Shown here piece after piece: positions 46,707 to 58,774 of a DNA stretch of 64,000 nucleotides. The notes beneath the pieces were generated by a model that searched no databases, was not told the DNA's origin, and saw only the letters and a list, made by a program, of their open reading frames with translations. Each line of letters begins with the position of its first letter. Positions within the stretch are counted from its first letter, which is position 1. Origin of the DNA: Alectoria sarmentosa (lineage: Eukaryota > Ascomycota > Lecanoromycetes > Lecanorales > Parmeliaceae); assembly GCA_009733775.1 (NCBI GenBank), contig WOGZ01000105.1:40249-104248 (forward strand). The letters are read 5' to 3'. Both the position numbers and the translations under genes were made by a program.

Positions 46707-49700
46707 TCAATCAGTACAAATCGACGGCAGTGGCGACTCAAACTTCTCCAGTCCCCCAGTGATGTCATGGGCGGAACTGAGACAATCCAAACAGAACGTC
46801 TCGGGTCCCAAAAGACCCATAGCATGGGCTTGGTCTTTTTGAGACAAAATACTGACCGCCGCAAGCCGCGCCGCCCAATTTCCATGCGCGCGGAAGAAGC
46901 CTACGCTCGTCGGGCCATCCAGAAGCTCCTCCCAGCTGTCCAGGGAAATATAGTCGTACTCGGCGCACCCATCGGGATGACCTGGACATTGGTAAGTCAT
47001 GCGTAGTCTCATCAAATCCTCAAAATCGATGCAAAGAATGTCGAGGTCTGCCACCCATTTTCCAGAGTCCAATACGGAGATGACGGATTCCACCATGTAA
47101 GCTTCTTGGTCTATCGTTCTTCCCTCTGCGCCTTTGACGTCGAGCGCCATCGTCCAGTCGGTGAAGCTGAGATGTAATGAAGTACCCTCGAAATTGTCCT
47201 CTCGTTTTCCGTCATACGCTGCATGTTCGACAAGATTGTACACATTGCCCAGGGCCCGACATTTAGGCTCGGTTGGGGCCACCAGCATACAAATCCCATT
47301 ACGCCCAATGTTGCCAATGATGCGTCTGACAGAACTTGCGGCCAGATTCTCGAAAGGGTCAGAGAGTAATGCACCGATCACGAAGATTGAGTTGCCAGAG
47401 GCGATGGCTATCGTCTCGGCAAGCTCGTCTGGCTCTAGGATTAAAGCCCCTGACTCGAAGTGGACTATACAGGCCAGAGTACTTGGCCTTGGGAAATGAC
47501 GAAAGTTGAGCTGGCCAGTATTTGCAGTATTATTGGTAAGCCATGGCGCTTGGTCCAGGGGAGATTCGACAACTTTGAGGGAGATTGTGGCTTCATCAAG
47601 CTGAAGGTATACACGAGTGGCGATAGCCAGGGCCTTTAAAGCCCGCCGATGCTCCCTGCTCATGGGCCACTTGTCGGCAAGCTCTTGTGCGTAATTTATT
47701 CTACCAGCATGCTCAAAGTCTGCAGAATGAAGCTTGTTGAGATTATGGTCCCCTCGTTGATCAGTGCGAAATGTGTCACGCCAACCGTACCATTCCTTGG
47801 GTTTCTCTTTTTCGTCGTCGCTGAGCTGTTGCTCACCTCGATCATCTCGGCACAGAAAACTGCTCTGAGATTTTGAGGATTGTCTTTTGGAGGGGTTCAT
47901 CATATGTTGGAGGTACTCTGACAGAGTGTCTGCCTTCATTGAGGACTTGCATACCCTTTTGGCAGAGATTGTCGGGTGCAAATACATTTCACCCCGAAGT
48001 TCAATACCGTTCTCAAGTGGGCGACGACGGGGTTTCTTAAAACTGTCATTGACGTAAATGCTATATTTTCCGATGGTCCATACAGGCGAAAACTTAGACA
48101 GCCCTGCGCTTTGCTCCGTATGACCATCGAAATCAAAGCATCGACAGAGAACATCAGAATGACTGATGGACGGACAGCGGTAATCATCTGTATCGGAACT
48201 AGGAGAATCTGTATCGGAACTAAGAGTATACTCCAATTGAGTATGCTTTTTGTAATCGAAGAGAAGCGGCGGGTTTTTCCATGCCCATTCCTTCTTCAGG
48301 GGTATTTCCACAGGGGCTTCACGGATTCGTGTACCACGTTTGCCACGCGCAGCAAAGTACTGGAGTCGCTCTTTCAGTACTTCTTTCGCAAACGGATCTT
48401 TGTCTGCTGATCCTTCGAGACATTCAAGGTAGAGCCACCTCGCATGAACGTTCTCCTTCAGCTGATTGCCGTTCACGTCGCGCTTCCTTGATGCGCAAGT
48501 ATGAGGGACCGCAGTGATGTACTCACATATCATCAGGGAGTCGTTTGGGATCTTGCTGTGCAGAGACTGACAATCAGAGCGCTCGGAGCATATGTAAGCC
48601 TCGCTACTATGGTAGCTGTTCTCCATAGCAAATGTTCGCAGATATGCTATGGCCCGCTCTCCACCAATGTCCTCTGCGAGGCCGGCAAGGATGGAGTCTT
48701 TCGCTAACCCGAAAAATGGTGGCCATTGTTCTTTGGAGACGCCAAGAAAATTCTTGGCACGACGTTGGCCATAAATTAAGAGTTGGCGCTCTGCCGGTTT
48801 GTCGCTCGGGTTGGAAAGTAGCACCTTCTTGGCAGCTTTTGCGAGGTATTCAAGCCAATCCAAGGAAGACAAAATGTCTTTGCACGAGGTTCCTGAGCAT
48901 AAGAATTTCCACAACTCAACGAACCATTGCAGGACCGGATTTACATCACGTTGATTTACCCCCCACGTACTGAATATGCTTCCAAGTGCAATAATATGCA
49001 GCTCATCAATTGTGACTCTTGAGAAATCTGCGTGGCTTCGAACATTGACCGGGTCACCATAATAACGGAGGTGTGAAAGAGTCAGAGACCATGCAGTGCC
49101 TTGATTTGCTGTCGCCGATCGTGGTTGAAGGGCTATGGTCCCGACTCCTCGTCGGTCCACCAAAAGATCATTGAATGTGATATTCCTGACCTCACTTCCT
49201 AGCACGATGAGATTTGGGTAGAGGTGCCAAGCCGAGAAGGCTAACGGAATAGAGCGGTTTTAGATCTGTTGTGGCTTCCCGCATAACAAATCCTCTAGAC
49301 CGCATAATGCTTGCTGCCACAATTCGATAACTTTAGAGTATGTGGATTCACCACCATTGAATGGTAGCTGACAGTTCTTTATGACAAGCATCAATTGGGT
49401 TTGTTCCTTGATCTTGGATCGGTCCGCGCTGAGAAGCCACGCCCGTGCACTCGCATCCCACCGAGCGAGATCGTCCCTTAAAATATCTTGACGAACGCTA
49501 TTGAGACTTGACTCGGAAACTGCATGATTGTTCTTGAAATCTTCCCCAATGGCGATCCGTCTCTGTTCAACAAGCTCAACCCAAATTGAGATGGCTTCTT
49601 TGGCGTCCCATGCCCTCGCCAGCAGGCACGCTAAAAGGTAAACCCCGAGAGCCGGAAGCCCAGACGTCGCTGCTGCCCACATGGCAGTCCCATCGGCTCC

Positions 49701-50039
49701 CACAAATGATTCGAATGGACCATGATTCGAAGACCCTTTGGGATTGACACCTGGCATCTGGATAATCTCGGATGCCCGCAGGCCGTAAGCCGTGATCAGC
49801 TTCGGCGTAGACGGTATGAGCTGTTCAAACAGTGCGGCGAGCCTCCTTGCAGTTTTATGATGAAGGCCATCCTCTGCATCCGTTCGGCGACGTGTGGAGA
49901 GCGCTGCTCCAAGTCCAGAAAATTCCACGGGTGCCTCGTATTTTATAATTGAAAAGTCCAATCTGAGACTGCCCAAAGCCAGAGTGTTGTCGTTGGTAGC
50001 TGAAAACAAGCTTGCCGCCATTTTACCAAGATTTGCCAT
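46707..50039 (-). pseudogene. large conserved fungal protein gene split by one in-frame TAA
   Basis: From the ATG at 50039 (MANLGKMAASLFSATND) the frame is open to TAA at 49262-49260 (260 codons). The very same frame then continues for 850 codons to the stop at 46707. The sequence either side of the TAA reads as one protein (GKPQQI, stop, NRSIPLAFSAWHLYPNLIVLG). The N-terminal part has SFVGADGTAMWAAATSG, strongly reminiscent of a conserved family of uncharacterised filamentous-fungal proteins in which a SAWHLYPDLIVLG-like segment follows directly. The C-terminal part has a Cys/His-containing middle (MICEYITAVPHTC, RCPSISHSDVLCRCFDFDG) and no known enzyme motif. Options: recent nonsense mutation, sequencing error, translational readthrough, or two adjacent proteins. 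The remaining frame is intact, so the lesion is recent if real. Confidence 0.75.
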
Positions 50040-51318
50040 GTTTGCTCTTCGAATAGAAAGCAACAAGAGAGTCGGAAACCTGCGGTGTAGGACTAGCGGA
50101 ACAAGCTGATGATATCGGGCGATGATCAAGATTTGAAGATCGCATTGGTGGTGTAGATACGTTGGGATGAAAAGGCAGATTTACTACTTAACATTCAGCC
50201 CTGTCTTTTCCCTTTTTCAGCCTCGTCCGCACCTGCATATGTTCTAGACCGCGGTAAGCATGGTGTTGCGACGGCGTAATTATTTCACCACCGGGCATGT
50301 GGTTGCTCCAGCCGCCGGGAATGGGCCATTGACTTTACCGTCGGATAATGTGAAATACCTTCGAGGTCGCGTGAACTCGGGGGCATGCTCCCCAGCAGAT
50401 ATAGACCGGTTCATGGCCACCTCCATGATTTCTATCAGTATGTCGAGTCCACATAGTCATTCCATAGCCTTAGCAGGAGCTATTCAACGTAGCTGAATCG
50501 GAACAACATTCCGCCGCCTGTAGCCTGTTCTTGCAACACATGCTGCACCTACACTAGTAGAATGCGAGCGCCGATTCGCTGATCGTGATTGAACGGCATT
50601 GTCACACCTGCAGAGATAATGTCAACAGCCTGCCTGGATAAACAATCAATGAAAATGATGAATGAGAGATGTCTTCCCGCAGACTACGACAGCTTTCCCG
50701 AAGAATTCTTGAAAGGCCTTGCACATTTCTAATAACATGGGAAGGAGCGCTGTGCTGACTGAGGAGCAAGAGAATCGTGATTCGTACAAGTAGAAAGAGC
50801 CTATAATGAATCTGTCAAAGTAGCCTGCAGACGTCTTTTTCGAAAGCCAAGTCCACGGTATGTGTTGTGCGTGGCTAGCTGCGAATATCTTCTAGATCGC
50901 ACCTGCTAAGTGCCAAGATCGCTAAGCCCTTTCGGGTTAGTTCGCCGACTTGGCAATCTTTGGGTGACATGTCTGAGCGCAAACTTCTGTAATTTCTTGG
51001 GCGCTTGTCTTCTGCCCTGCAACTTGAACGGAAGTCTGAAGAGATTCAAATACTCGCTACAGGTTCCAGTCATCTGCATTGCTCGTACGCCTTTTCATCC
51101 CATCCTTCACCAGAAACGGATCTAATCTCGTTACATTCAGCGGTCATCCTATAGAGAACAATAAAGCATTCAGAATCAGCGGTAGAGGTTAGAGCCGAAT
51201 CACAGACGAACGATTGATCGAGGAGCAACATAAATGATTACTAGCATAAGTCAAAGAGGGTGATCCAGTATCGTTCTACAATGAATTTTATGTTTCTGTG
51301 ACAAGCATTCTAGTGAAG
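50040..51318. other. intergenic
   Basis: Promoter side of the split gene and downstream side of the lectin-like gene. Short frames without motifs; nothing else seen. Confidence 0.5.
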
Positions 51319-53193
51319 CTAAGAAACGGGGACAAAGACTGGTTGGGCGGACCAAACTCCATTATCATTGTCGAAGGATATTTCCCCAAAATGGGTCTCA
51401 TTCACCTGATAGTACACGTAGATAACGGACGAGTTCCCCCCTCCGGATGTTGCACCTATGTGTCTGAACGGAACGGTCGCCGGAAGAGGCGGAGCATCGA
51501 CGGAGCTGAGCCCAGTATCCACATCTCCAACATCCATGGCAATGGTGTTGTTCGAGTTGAGGTATACCAGCGCCATGTTGTCCTGCGAGAAAGCAAAGGA
51601 AACAATGTCCACGGTGCGATCGAAATTGGGCGGGTAGAAAGATTCTGGTTTGGAAAGATTAGCTGCAATGTGATTTTGTATTGTAAGAGAAACAACGGTC
51701 TTACCGTATCCAGGACTAGCGACTGTGTAGTTTCCATTGCCGATACTTGATTGATTGTAGGTCCAATTCGTTCCTTCGATGTTGTTGCTCTCGTATGAGG
51801 TTCCCTCGGCGATGAAGCATTGAGCGTACAGCTGCGACGGGGATGGCGCTGGTTCTATACCCCTGTTCACGCTTGGGTGCAGGCTGTTGTAAATACAACT
51901 GAATCCGACACCCGTCATGTTATCACCTGGCGTTATTTCAACCCCATCGTCAGACTGGAGCAGATCGAATAAATTGGGGTTCACCGGGTTATCTTCTTCG
52001 AAAACGACATGTTGGGTATCAGGATCGGTGTTCATCATGACGAAAGAAGCGTTTTTTAGCTGATATGTCACCACTGAGGATAGATAGGCGGGAGAGGTCT
52101 TGGTGGTATTGACAATCGTAAGCGATGGCACGATGTTGGTTGAAACGGAAAGTCTGGTGTCGTTTGCAGGTACTCCCGCGGCCTGGATGAGTCCCGAATT
52201 TCTCCATGCTCCGTTCGCGAACGTTGTCTGGCTGATGACATTGTGAGAAGCATTCAGATAAAGCACGGATATCTTGAGGTTGGAGCGGTCAGTCAGTCAT
52301 CAGAAGCATTCTCAGGGTTATTAATGGAATCTTACATATCTCCCAGAATACAAATTCGGCGACGACAAACTGGCTGAAACGTCCTCACATGATGCACCTA
52401 ACGCACTTCCGAGTTTGGCGGTCGTTGGTATGGTTGTATTTGGCAACACGCTCCATGTGGACGAGGAAACGGAGTACTGACACCCGCGGACGTTGCCTTG
52501 AATATCTTGCAGAAAGACCCACCGATCACCGTTTGGACAAGTTGCGGCAGCTATCGAGGTATTGTTCACGATTATTGGCGTAAGGTCTTGTGTTCCAGTA
52601 GAAGAGTTGGGGGTGATCGAAGGAATGATTGTTGAGGTGCTTGAAGGAGTGTTTGTCAAGTCAGAATGGCTAGAGACGATCAGCCTTCGTACGCTGTCAC
52701 CGTCGGCCGTCTCCCACCTACCTCGACTTACGATTTCCGACCGTACCCCCAACCGCTCCCGCTATTATCGCAGCTATAATTATAATTCCAATCGCAAGGC
52801 CGGCCCATAATTTAGTGGCCTTGGAGAATTTCGGTTTGGTCTCTATAGGCGCGTCCTCCTTACTAGCAATAACGTGCTCCAGACCTTCATGGTTGGCCTC
52901 AAGCCCTCCCCCAGGAGCTATCTCGGGAGGGAAATCTTGCGGGCCATGCAGTACTTCAGGTGCGCTGGATGAATATACCTCGGGAGCATTATTACCAGGA
53001 AGGGACGAGTGCAATATACTTTCTGGCGCGCCTGACGAGTGAACTTCCATTGTTCCAGAGATCGGAGAGTGCTGTGAGTGTGAGAGCGGCCCGTCCGTTC
53101 CCGTAAAATCAAGATCTATGGCCACCCTAGGTTGTCCTCCACGCCATTGTTGAAGTGGTGTGTGAACGCGCGATCGATCTACATCCACATCTG
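51319..53193 (-). CDS. single-pass membrane protein with fucose-lectin-like beta-propeller (5' end uncertain)
   Basis: Exons: first visible exon up to 52722, then 52669-52336 and 52272-51319; introns 52 and 63 nt. The first visible exon starts after a fair acceptor (TTTGCAG) at 53194, and no upstream start codon could be placed; an in-frame ATG at 53050 is the alternative start. Layout: a polar N-terminal part rich in Ser, Pro and Glu (EVYSSSAPEVLHG), one transmembrane helix (LAIGIIIIAAIIAGAVGG), a Ser/Thr linker, and about 430 residues of beta-rich repeats: CPNGDRWVFLQDIQGNVRGC, WSVLPNTTIP, MALVYLNSNNT, and SSVIYVYYQVNETHFGEISF near the end. This resembles fungal membrane proteins with an AAL-type (fucose-specific lectin) propeller. 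There are many N-glycosylation sites (NNTS, NWTYNQS). Sugar binding is not shown; key residues cannot be assigned. Confidence 0.6.
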
Positions 53194-55124
53194 GCTGCAA
53201 ATTTGATTTCAATGGCACATTCAATACTCAGAAGTTGCTTCTAAACCACTGTCAGAACATTATATGGTAATGTGAAGAAAAAGGCAGGTGCCGTCGAAAA
53301 CAGAAAAAAGCTAAAGGCTTTTGTCTGGTGTAATAGGACTACAACCAGAAACGAGTATATGGTGGTACGTGACGAGGATTCAATGGATAAAGAGGCTATC
53401 ACGCAGGTAACAGAAAAGCCTGCACTCTGAAATCGGAGAACTCTTTGTAATAAACATATTGGTTGAATTATTATCATGCCAATTGTTTAGGTCGAAGGAT
53501 TTCTTGGCATTTGTAGGATTTCTGTCACCCGCGTGGCTGTGTACTAATGGTGATAGTGGGATATGTGAGCCGCAGTGAGACTGCCAGGAGCTGCTAGTGC
53601 TGAACGGGCAGGTAGCCCACTCAGTCGTTGTTTCAGGGTCTTGAGTAGCCCACAGGTCTCCCTCATGTCTCCCAAGCTCATCTCGAATCACTCAGAGGTC
53701 TTCTAACATAATGCGAACTCTGGCAATTTGACTGGCTTAGCTATGCTCGTTGAATCAGCTCTAAAATCTCCCCATGATGTTAATGCTCGCTAGGGTGATG
53801 CTACCCTGCATTTGAAGAAAAATAATCTGAAACCCAGCCCCAATCTCGGTCCCGGGGATCTAACGCCATGAACATCTAGCGCAAATCACTAGCTGGGCGC
53901 CTCCATATATGCCGTGCAAGCTGAGCTTAGACAAACATACCAATCGGAGCCATAAGTAATTTACGAAAACTTGATCGGCCAGATGAAGCATGTTCATTTT
54001 ATCCTAACAGCTTTGTCAACGGTTTTGCGTTAGGAAAGATCTGTGTGATATACAAACGGTGCGCAATGAGGTAGTTGCTCTGGAGTCGATATTCGTTATG
54101 CACGCATGCATTGAAAAGCGCCAGTTTACTGTCTTGCATAAAATTGTGCTTGACTTGCTGCGCGACTTGCACTTTCTACGTCCATCAGCATTATTATGAG
54201 ATTGCCAGACTCGCTTATAAAGAACCTTTGAGCATAGGCAACATAACGTAGTGATATCTCGGCGCTGGTAATTCTCCTTCGTCAAGGTGCAGATATGTCC
54301 ATCATAATGGACAAAGGCTAGACTGCCCTCTGCTATGCCTCGGCAGCTCCGACGCCGGCTTGGCTGTTCATTTCGCTGAATTATGGCGCCAGCCTTCCTG
54401 CGCGAGATGACTTGAAGAGTCCGCCATGAATGCCGCTGTGCGTGGTCAGAGCCATCGCACACATATCTGTAGCCTTCAATTACGGTGATTCATTTAACAA
54501 TTGAATTACACCTGGCGGAATCGCCTGACCGCAGAAGGTGGCCAGACGGAGACGTAATCCGTGATACTGGTCTTGGAGCGCCTTGAGGGAATCGCAAAGC
54601 GTCTTTGATAACGCCACGCTGCCAATGCGTCAGTTGAGAATTCATTGACCTATGTGATGAACACTTATGATGCAGGCTGATGCGGGTTTTCTTCATGTTT
54701 AAGTAGGATCCCAAGATGTAAGGTTTGTATGTGGTGTCACGTGAAAAAGACGTGATTGGGTACTTGAAGCCCCACGTCTTGAAGCGGGCCATCCGGGCCG
54801 AGAAGGATGGTACATTACCTTATGCATTTATGCCGCATGCGCCCGGGCTGAACCTGAACATGTTTGGGGAACTTACCTAATAAACGACTCGCAGAGTCTC
54901 AGGCCGTCACAACCATATTTATGTCGAGATTCCACTTCAGACTTCACGAGCTTATAACAACTCCGCGCCGTCTACATATGTACACACTGCATACAAAGGC
55001 CCGTCTTTCAATTTATATTACACCGCGTGTCGTACGGACAACGTTGACATCTCTGAGAGGTTATACTCAGGTGATCACGACTCACGAGTGAGCCGTCAAG
55101 ACCCTTTACAAGCCCTCACCTGAG
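53194..55124. other. intergenic, includes the missing 5' exon of the lectin-like gene
   Basis: A first exon of the leftward gene should lie in the right part of 53194-53700, but no ATG-donor pair was convincing. The rest holds only short frames; the longest (54016-54462, minus strand) lacks motifs. Confidence 0.4.
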
Positions 55125-55925
55125 ATGGCAGGGACCTGCGCCAACCTCGACTGTAGAGCCCAAGGCACCAAGCGCTGTGCTGGCTGCCAACGAGCCTCAT
55201 ACTGTAGCAGCACCTGTCAAAAGCAGGACTGGCAGAGTCACAAGTCCGCCTGCAAGCGCTCAATGCCTTCCAGCGCCAAAATTGTGCAAAAGCAATGCTC
55301 CAACCTAGGCTGTGCAGCCCGACCGGACCAAGTTACAACGCCCTGCGCCGGCTGCAACGGCGCTACCTACTGCAGCACGCTGTGTCAGAAAGAGGACTGG
55401 GAAGACCACAAGCCCACCTGTCGCGAACCCATACTGGCCTCCACGAATGATACGATTGCCAGGACAGTCATGATCCACTCGAAAGCTGATGGCGGTGTGC
55501 GCTACTCAAAGTTCCTCACTCCTCGCGAACATCCGATTTTCAAGACCTCGCCGGTGCCTATATCACAGAAGATCGGGTTTCCATTGCTCGTACAGCGTCC
55601 TAGCGCGCAATCAGTAAGAGGACCACTGGGAGATAATCAGCATGCTACGTGGCTTATGATTGATCCAATCACGGGCTTCGCACCGGCGGAATGGCAAGGT
55701 CGTGTTGGAAATGTTATTGTTGCGCGGTCAGATGGGAATCCACTGGATATGATGACTCTGGGAGCCATCACCGATTATATCTCTGATATTCTGGACGCGT
55801 TTGAAGACGGGATAGGAGCAGTGCAGAAATACTACAACAGAGGCCGGCTAGACAAGTTTATTGCGGATCACCTGAAGATGCAAGAGGAGTTCAAAGCTTT
55901 TCAAGCTGGACAGGCTCGTGGATAG
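55125..55925 (+). CDS. protein with two MYND zinc fingers
   Basis: Single exon, 266 residues from ATG 55125. Residues about 5-43 and 59-98 are tandem MYND fingers, each with the C-x4-C...C-x2-C...YC-x3-C...H-x3-C spacing (CAGCQRASYCSSTCQKQDW and CAGCNGATYCSTLCQKEDW). MYND fingers bind zinc and proline-rich peptides and act in protein-protein contacts, often with transcription or chromatin factors. The remaining 165 residues (MIDPITGFAPAEWQGRVGNV, DYISDILDAFEDGIG) are not a SET domain and match nothing I know. Similar MYND proteins of unknown role are common in moulds. Probably nuclear or cytosolic. No introns. Confidence 0.88.
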   Translation: MAGTCANLDCRAQGTKRCAGCQRASYCSSTCQKQDWQSHKSACKRSMPSSAKIVQKQCSNLGCAARPDQVTTPCAGCNGATYCSTLCQKEDWEDHKPTCREPILASTNDTIARTVMIHSKADGGVRYSKFLTPREHPIFKTSPVPISQKIGFPLLVQRPSAQSVRGPLGDNQHATWLMIDPITGFAPAEWQGRVGNVIVARSDGNPLDMMTLGAITDYISDILDAFEDGIGAVQKYYNRGRLDKFIADHLKMQEEFKAFQAGQARG

Positions 55926-57756
55926 AACTGGAAAATACGTGCCTTGATAGAAGCTGCAGTATCCAATCATACCTCTAGGAAACCTCAGGCCACGACTATG
56001 ATGAGCAGAGCTGAGTCCAACTTAGGATTAAACGGTCGAAGCAATGGTCATCATTGTCAGTAGTACACTTTAATAAGCATACTTTGCGCTACCTCTTGAG
56101 AGAATGGCCTGGAGAGGCTTGGACTCCTCTCAAGAATGACCTTCCTCCCTTGCAATGCTCGGACATGGAGGCCTGTTCTGCAAATTGCTTCCCGCGCTTT
56201 TTAGAGACCTGATATTTCCCAGCATATAGAGGACCACATTGACGGCCAGGCTAACCACAAGCACGATAAAGCAGTCAACAAGAATGGGGTTGGACTGCGA
56301 AGAAATCACAGGATCACATTGATTATCTCGCTATACACGCAATATAGTGGTCCTGAATGACTCATGGCGTCTTTTGGCCAAGCCGTATTGACTGTCCATT
56401 TAAGTTTCAATTGCGATACTCTGATTAATTGGTACGTATCGCTATTTGTCCCACTCATATCAGTTCAACGCAGTTACTACACAGTTCCTTGGGCCCAACA
56501 ACATACGCTCATCTATACATCACGATTGCTGTTTTCAGCGCATTTGGAGAATCGATATATCATTCTGCCCCAGTGAACGCTCCTCCACACTCATCACGAT
56601 CGACATTCCCAGTTGCTCGTAGTTTTGTTTCACCAAGGAAATCCCACATGGAACCTATCCATCCTTATCCTCCCGCCCATCACATCCCCATTCGCAAAGA
56701 GTCCCATGCATGCATACATGCATACTCCACCAACCCAACCACCCTTCCAACCAAGCCTACCGACCTCAACCACCACCACCACACCCCCCCTCCCAGCTCT
56801 AAACATCCAGCTGTTCTACAACTCCTCCTCCACGTCGCTCGCTCCCCTTCCCACCATCAACACTACCTACCCAAACCCAGACCTAATCCAAGCCCTCACC
56901 GACCTCCCCCAAACCCTCCATTCTGACTTCCTACCCCTAATCAAAGACCCACAAGGGTAAACCCCACCAAGACTCCCCCAAGGAGATAAAGATTAATACT
57001 TCAAACGAGCACGCCAAAACAAATCAAATCCTCTCCTGCCAAATTTACGAGAAACCAATCAAAAATAAAATCCACATGACCTGCATCATCGTCCCAGGCT
57101 CTAGCACCGCAACGACCAGTCACAGGATCTAACACCGCAATGAGAGAGAGAGAGTCAAGCTCGAGAAACATCTTACCGGTATATTTTTTCTAGAGCAAGG
57201 ATTGGACGTGGCGTCTCAACACGGGCTCTTTGATATCCTGGAAGCGGTGTCGCGACAACTGTGTGAAAAGCGCGGGGGTTCTGATTGGGTCATAATGCCG
57301 TTGCTGATTTCCGGGTGTGGAGCAAGGTGAAGGCAGCGAGTGGGCTTGGTTTGTTTCTGGTTGGGGGAGAGTGTGGGAAAGGCGTTGGGGGTTGGGGGTT
57401 GGGGGAGCTCTAGATCTCGATGAGCGTGTGCGGGCCAGCGTGCTATTGGCGGGAGGTGGGGCTACAGGCGAGATGTGGGGAGTGCTTCAGGCTTGTGGGA
57501 GTGCAGACTAGGTGGACTCGGGAATAGGATGTACAGACACAAGATGACCACGTCCTGAGCGGAGACTGCACTGGGGTTCTAGATAGAGATCGTTCACTCG
57601 AGCCATTTATCACTGGTGACCAAGGCTCCCTGTATAGCAACTCCTGTTCGCATGTTTTCCCATCCCTCGTATCCAAAGCCCACCAAATCCTCCCTCCTCA
57701 CCCATCGCCGCACCACCCAACTGCCACCACCGTCCGAGGCTCTCCCCCCCCTCTCC
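55926..57756. other. intergenic with a possible decayed plus-strand gene
   Basis: From about 56640 to 57511 the plus strand has coding-like pieces: NIQLFYNSSSTSLAPLPTIN then a GTAAAC site at 56956, later LEQGLDVASQHGLFDILEAV and DWVIMPLLISGCG (57192-57326), then a frame ending ATGEMWGVLQACGSAD at 57511. The pieces do not join cleanly. A spliced gene with unseen junctions, or a relic, is possible; family unknown. The rest is pyrimidine-rich or plain. Confidence 0.35.
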
Positions 57757-58093
57757 CTAAACAAGCGTAGGAGTAGCAGTAGGAGGAGCGCAAGCATAGC
57801 AAGAGGCGAGGAAGGTCCTATTGTTCGGCGAGCAGACGTCAAAGGGCACCTGGGCCTCGGCGCAGACGAAAGCGCAGCAAGGGTCAAAGGGCGTAGGGCA
57901 AGCGGCGATGGACTGGGGGGAGCAGGTTGAGGTGTTGACAGTCGTGGTGGTGGGAGCGGTGGAATTTTGCTGGTGCGAATGTCAGCTAATGTAGGTCAGG
58001 CTTTGTGAGGGAGGGGGGAATGGTGCTGACTGCGGATGCTAATGCTGCTGTCATCAGGGCAATGACCGCTGGAAGCTTTGGTAGGAAAAGCAT
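57757..58093 (-). CDS. small secreted cysteine-rich protein
   Basis: Two exons (58093-58031, 57969-57757) joined across a 61-nt intron (donor GTCAGC, acceptor CACCAG) give 91 residues. Exon 1 is almost exactly a signal peptide: MLFLPKLPAVIALMTAALASA. The mature chain starts with a Thr-rich stretch (QNSTAPTTTT) and has eight cysteines in about 50 residues, spaced C-x8-C-x6-CC-x3-C-x9-C-x10-C-x2-C (including FDPCCAFVCAEAQ and ASCYACAPP). Even cysteine number, small size and secretion fit apoplastic effector-like or surface proteins. The spacing is not that of hydrophobins, which have two CC pairs, nor clearly CFEM. The weak GTCAGC donor is the main doubt; without splicing the frame stops 15 codons further on. 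Function unknown. Confidence 0.6.
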
Positions 58094-58774
58094 TCTCAAG
58101 TAAGGATATCTGGTAGCGATAGGTAGTTTTGAGATGTCTGTTGTAGAATGTTTGAAGAACGTTTCAAGGGTTGGAGGTCAAGGGGATTCGAGATGGAAAC
58201 GAGGCAGGAGCCATGGAGCGCGGGATGCCATGGCTCTTAAGAGCCGTCTGGATAGTCGGTGAGCAGAGAGAGGAAGAGAGTAAGACGAGTTGGTAGATCG
58301 ACGATGGTGAAGTGTGAAGTAAGCTGCAGATACGAGCTGGGTTGATGAACGATGATGTTGGGCGAGTCGGATGGCGACGCTGAGGAATGATGATGCTGGG
58401 CGAGTCGGAGAGCTTGGCGGATGCGGAATTTCGCCTAGGGTGCGACCCTCGGACTTCCGCTGAGTTCCGGCCTTACGATGCTGAAGGCAGCCACCTTGAT
58501 CATTGTTGTTGATAGAGGGTTTAGTTGCTCGTGGAGTACAGGTTGAGGGTTGGCACTCAATTCTTCTCAGCCGTTGAGGCTCTGCGGTAGTGTCGATCAA
58601 TCAAGGGACCTCCAATCAAAATCCAACACTGAACTATTTTTGGATCAGGGCGCAGCAAACGCTTCAATTCGCGACTACGAACAATATGAGAAGCCTCGTC
58701 CCCTTCGCTGACGATGCTTTATTTGAGGAGGGAACTGGTACAGGTTCTGACGGTGCCACCATAGTTCCAGCACA
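58094..58774. other. divergent intergenic region
   Basis: Lies between the start of the small secreted protein (leftward) and that of the large membrane protein (rightward), so it must contain both promoters. It has a near-duplication of GATGATG..TGGGCGAGTCGGA at 58350-58411. No gene seen. Confidence 0.5.

Noticed and set aside
49206..49262. Intron bridging the two halves of the split gene
   Set aside because: The frame is identical on both sides and the sequence between reads as family-like protein with only one stop; no GT-AG pair is needed or well placed.
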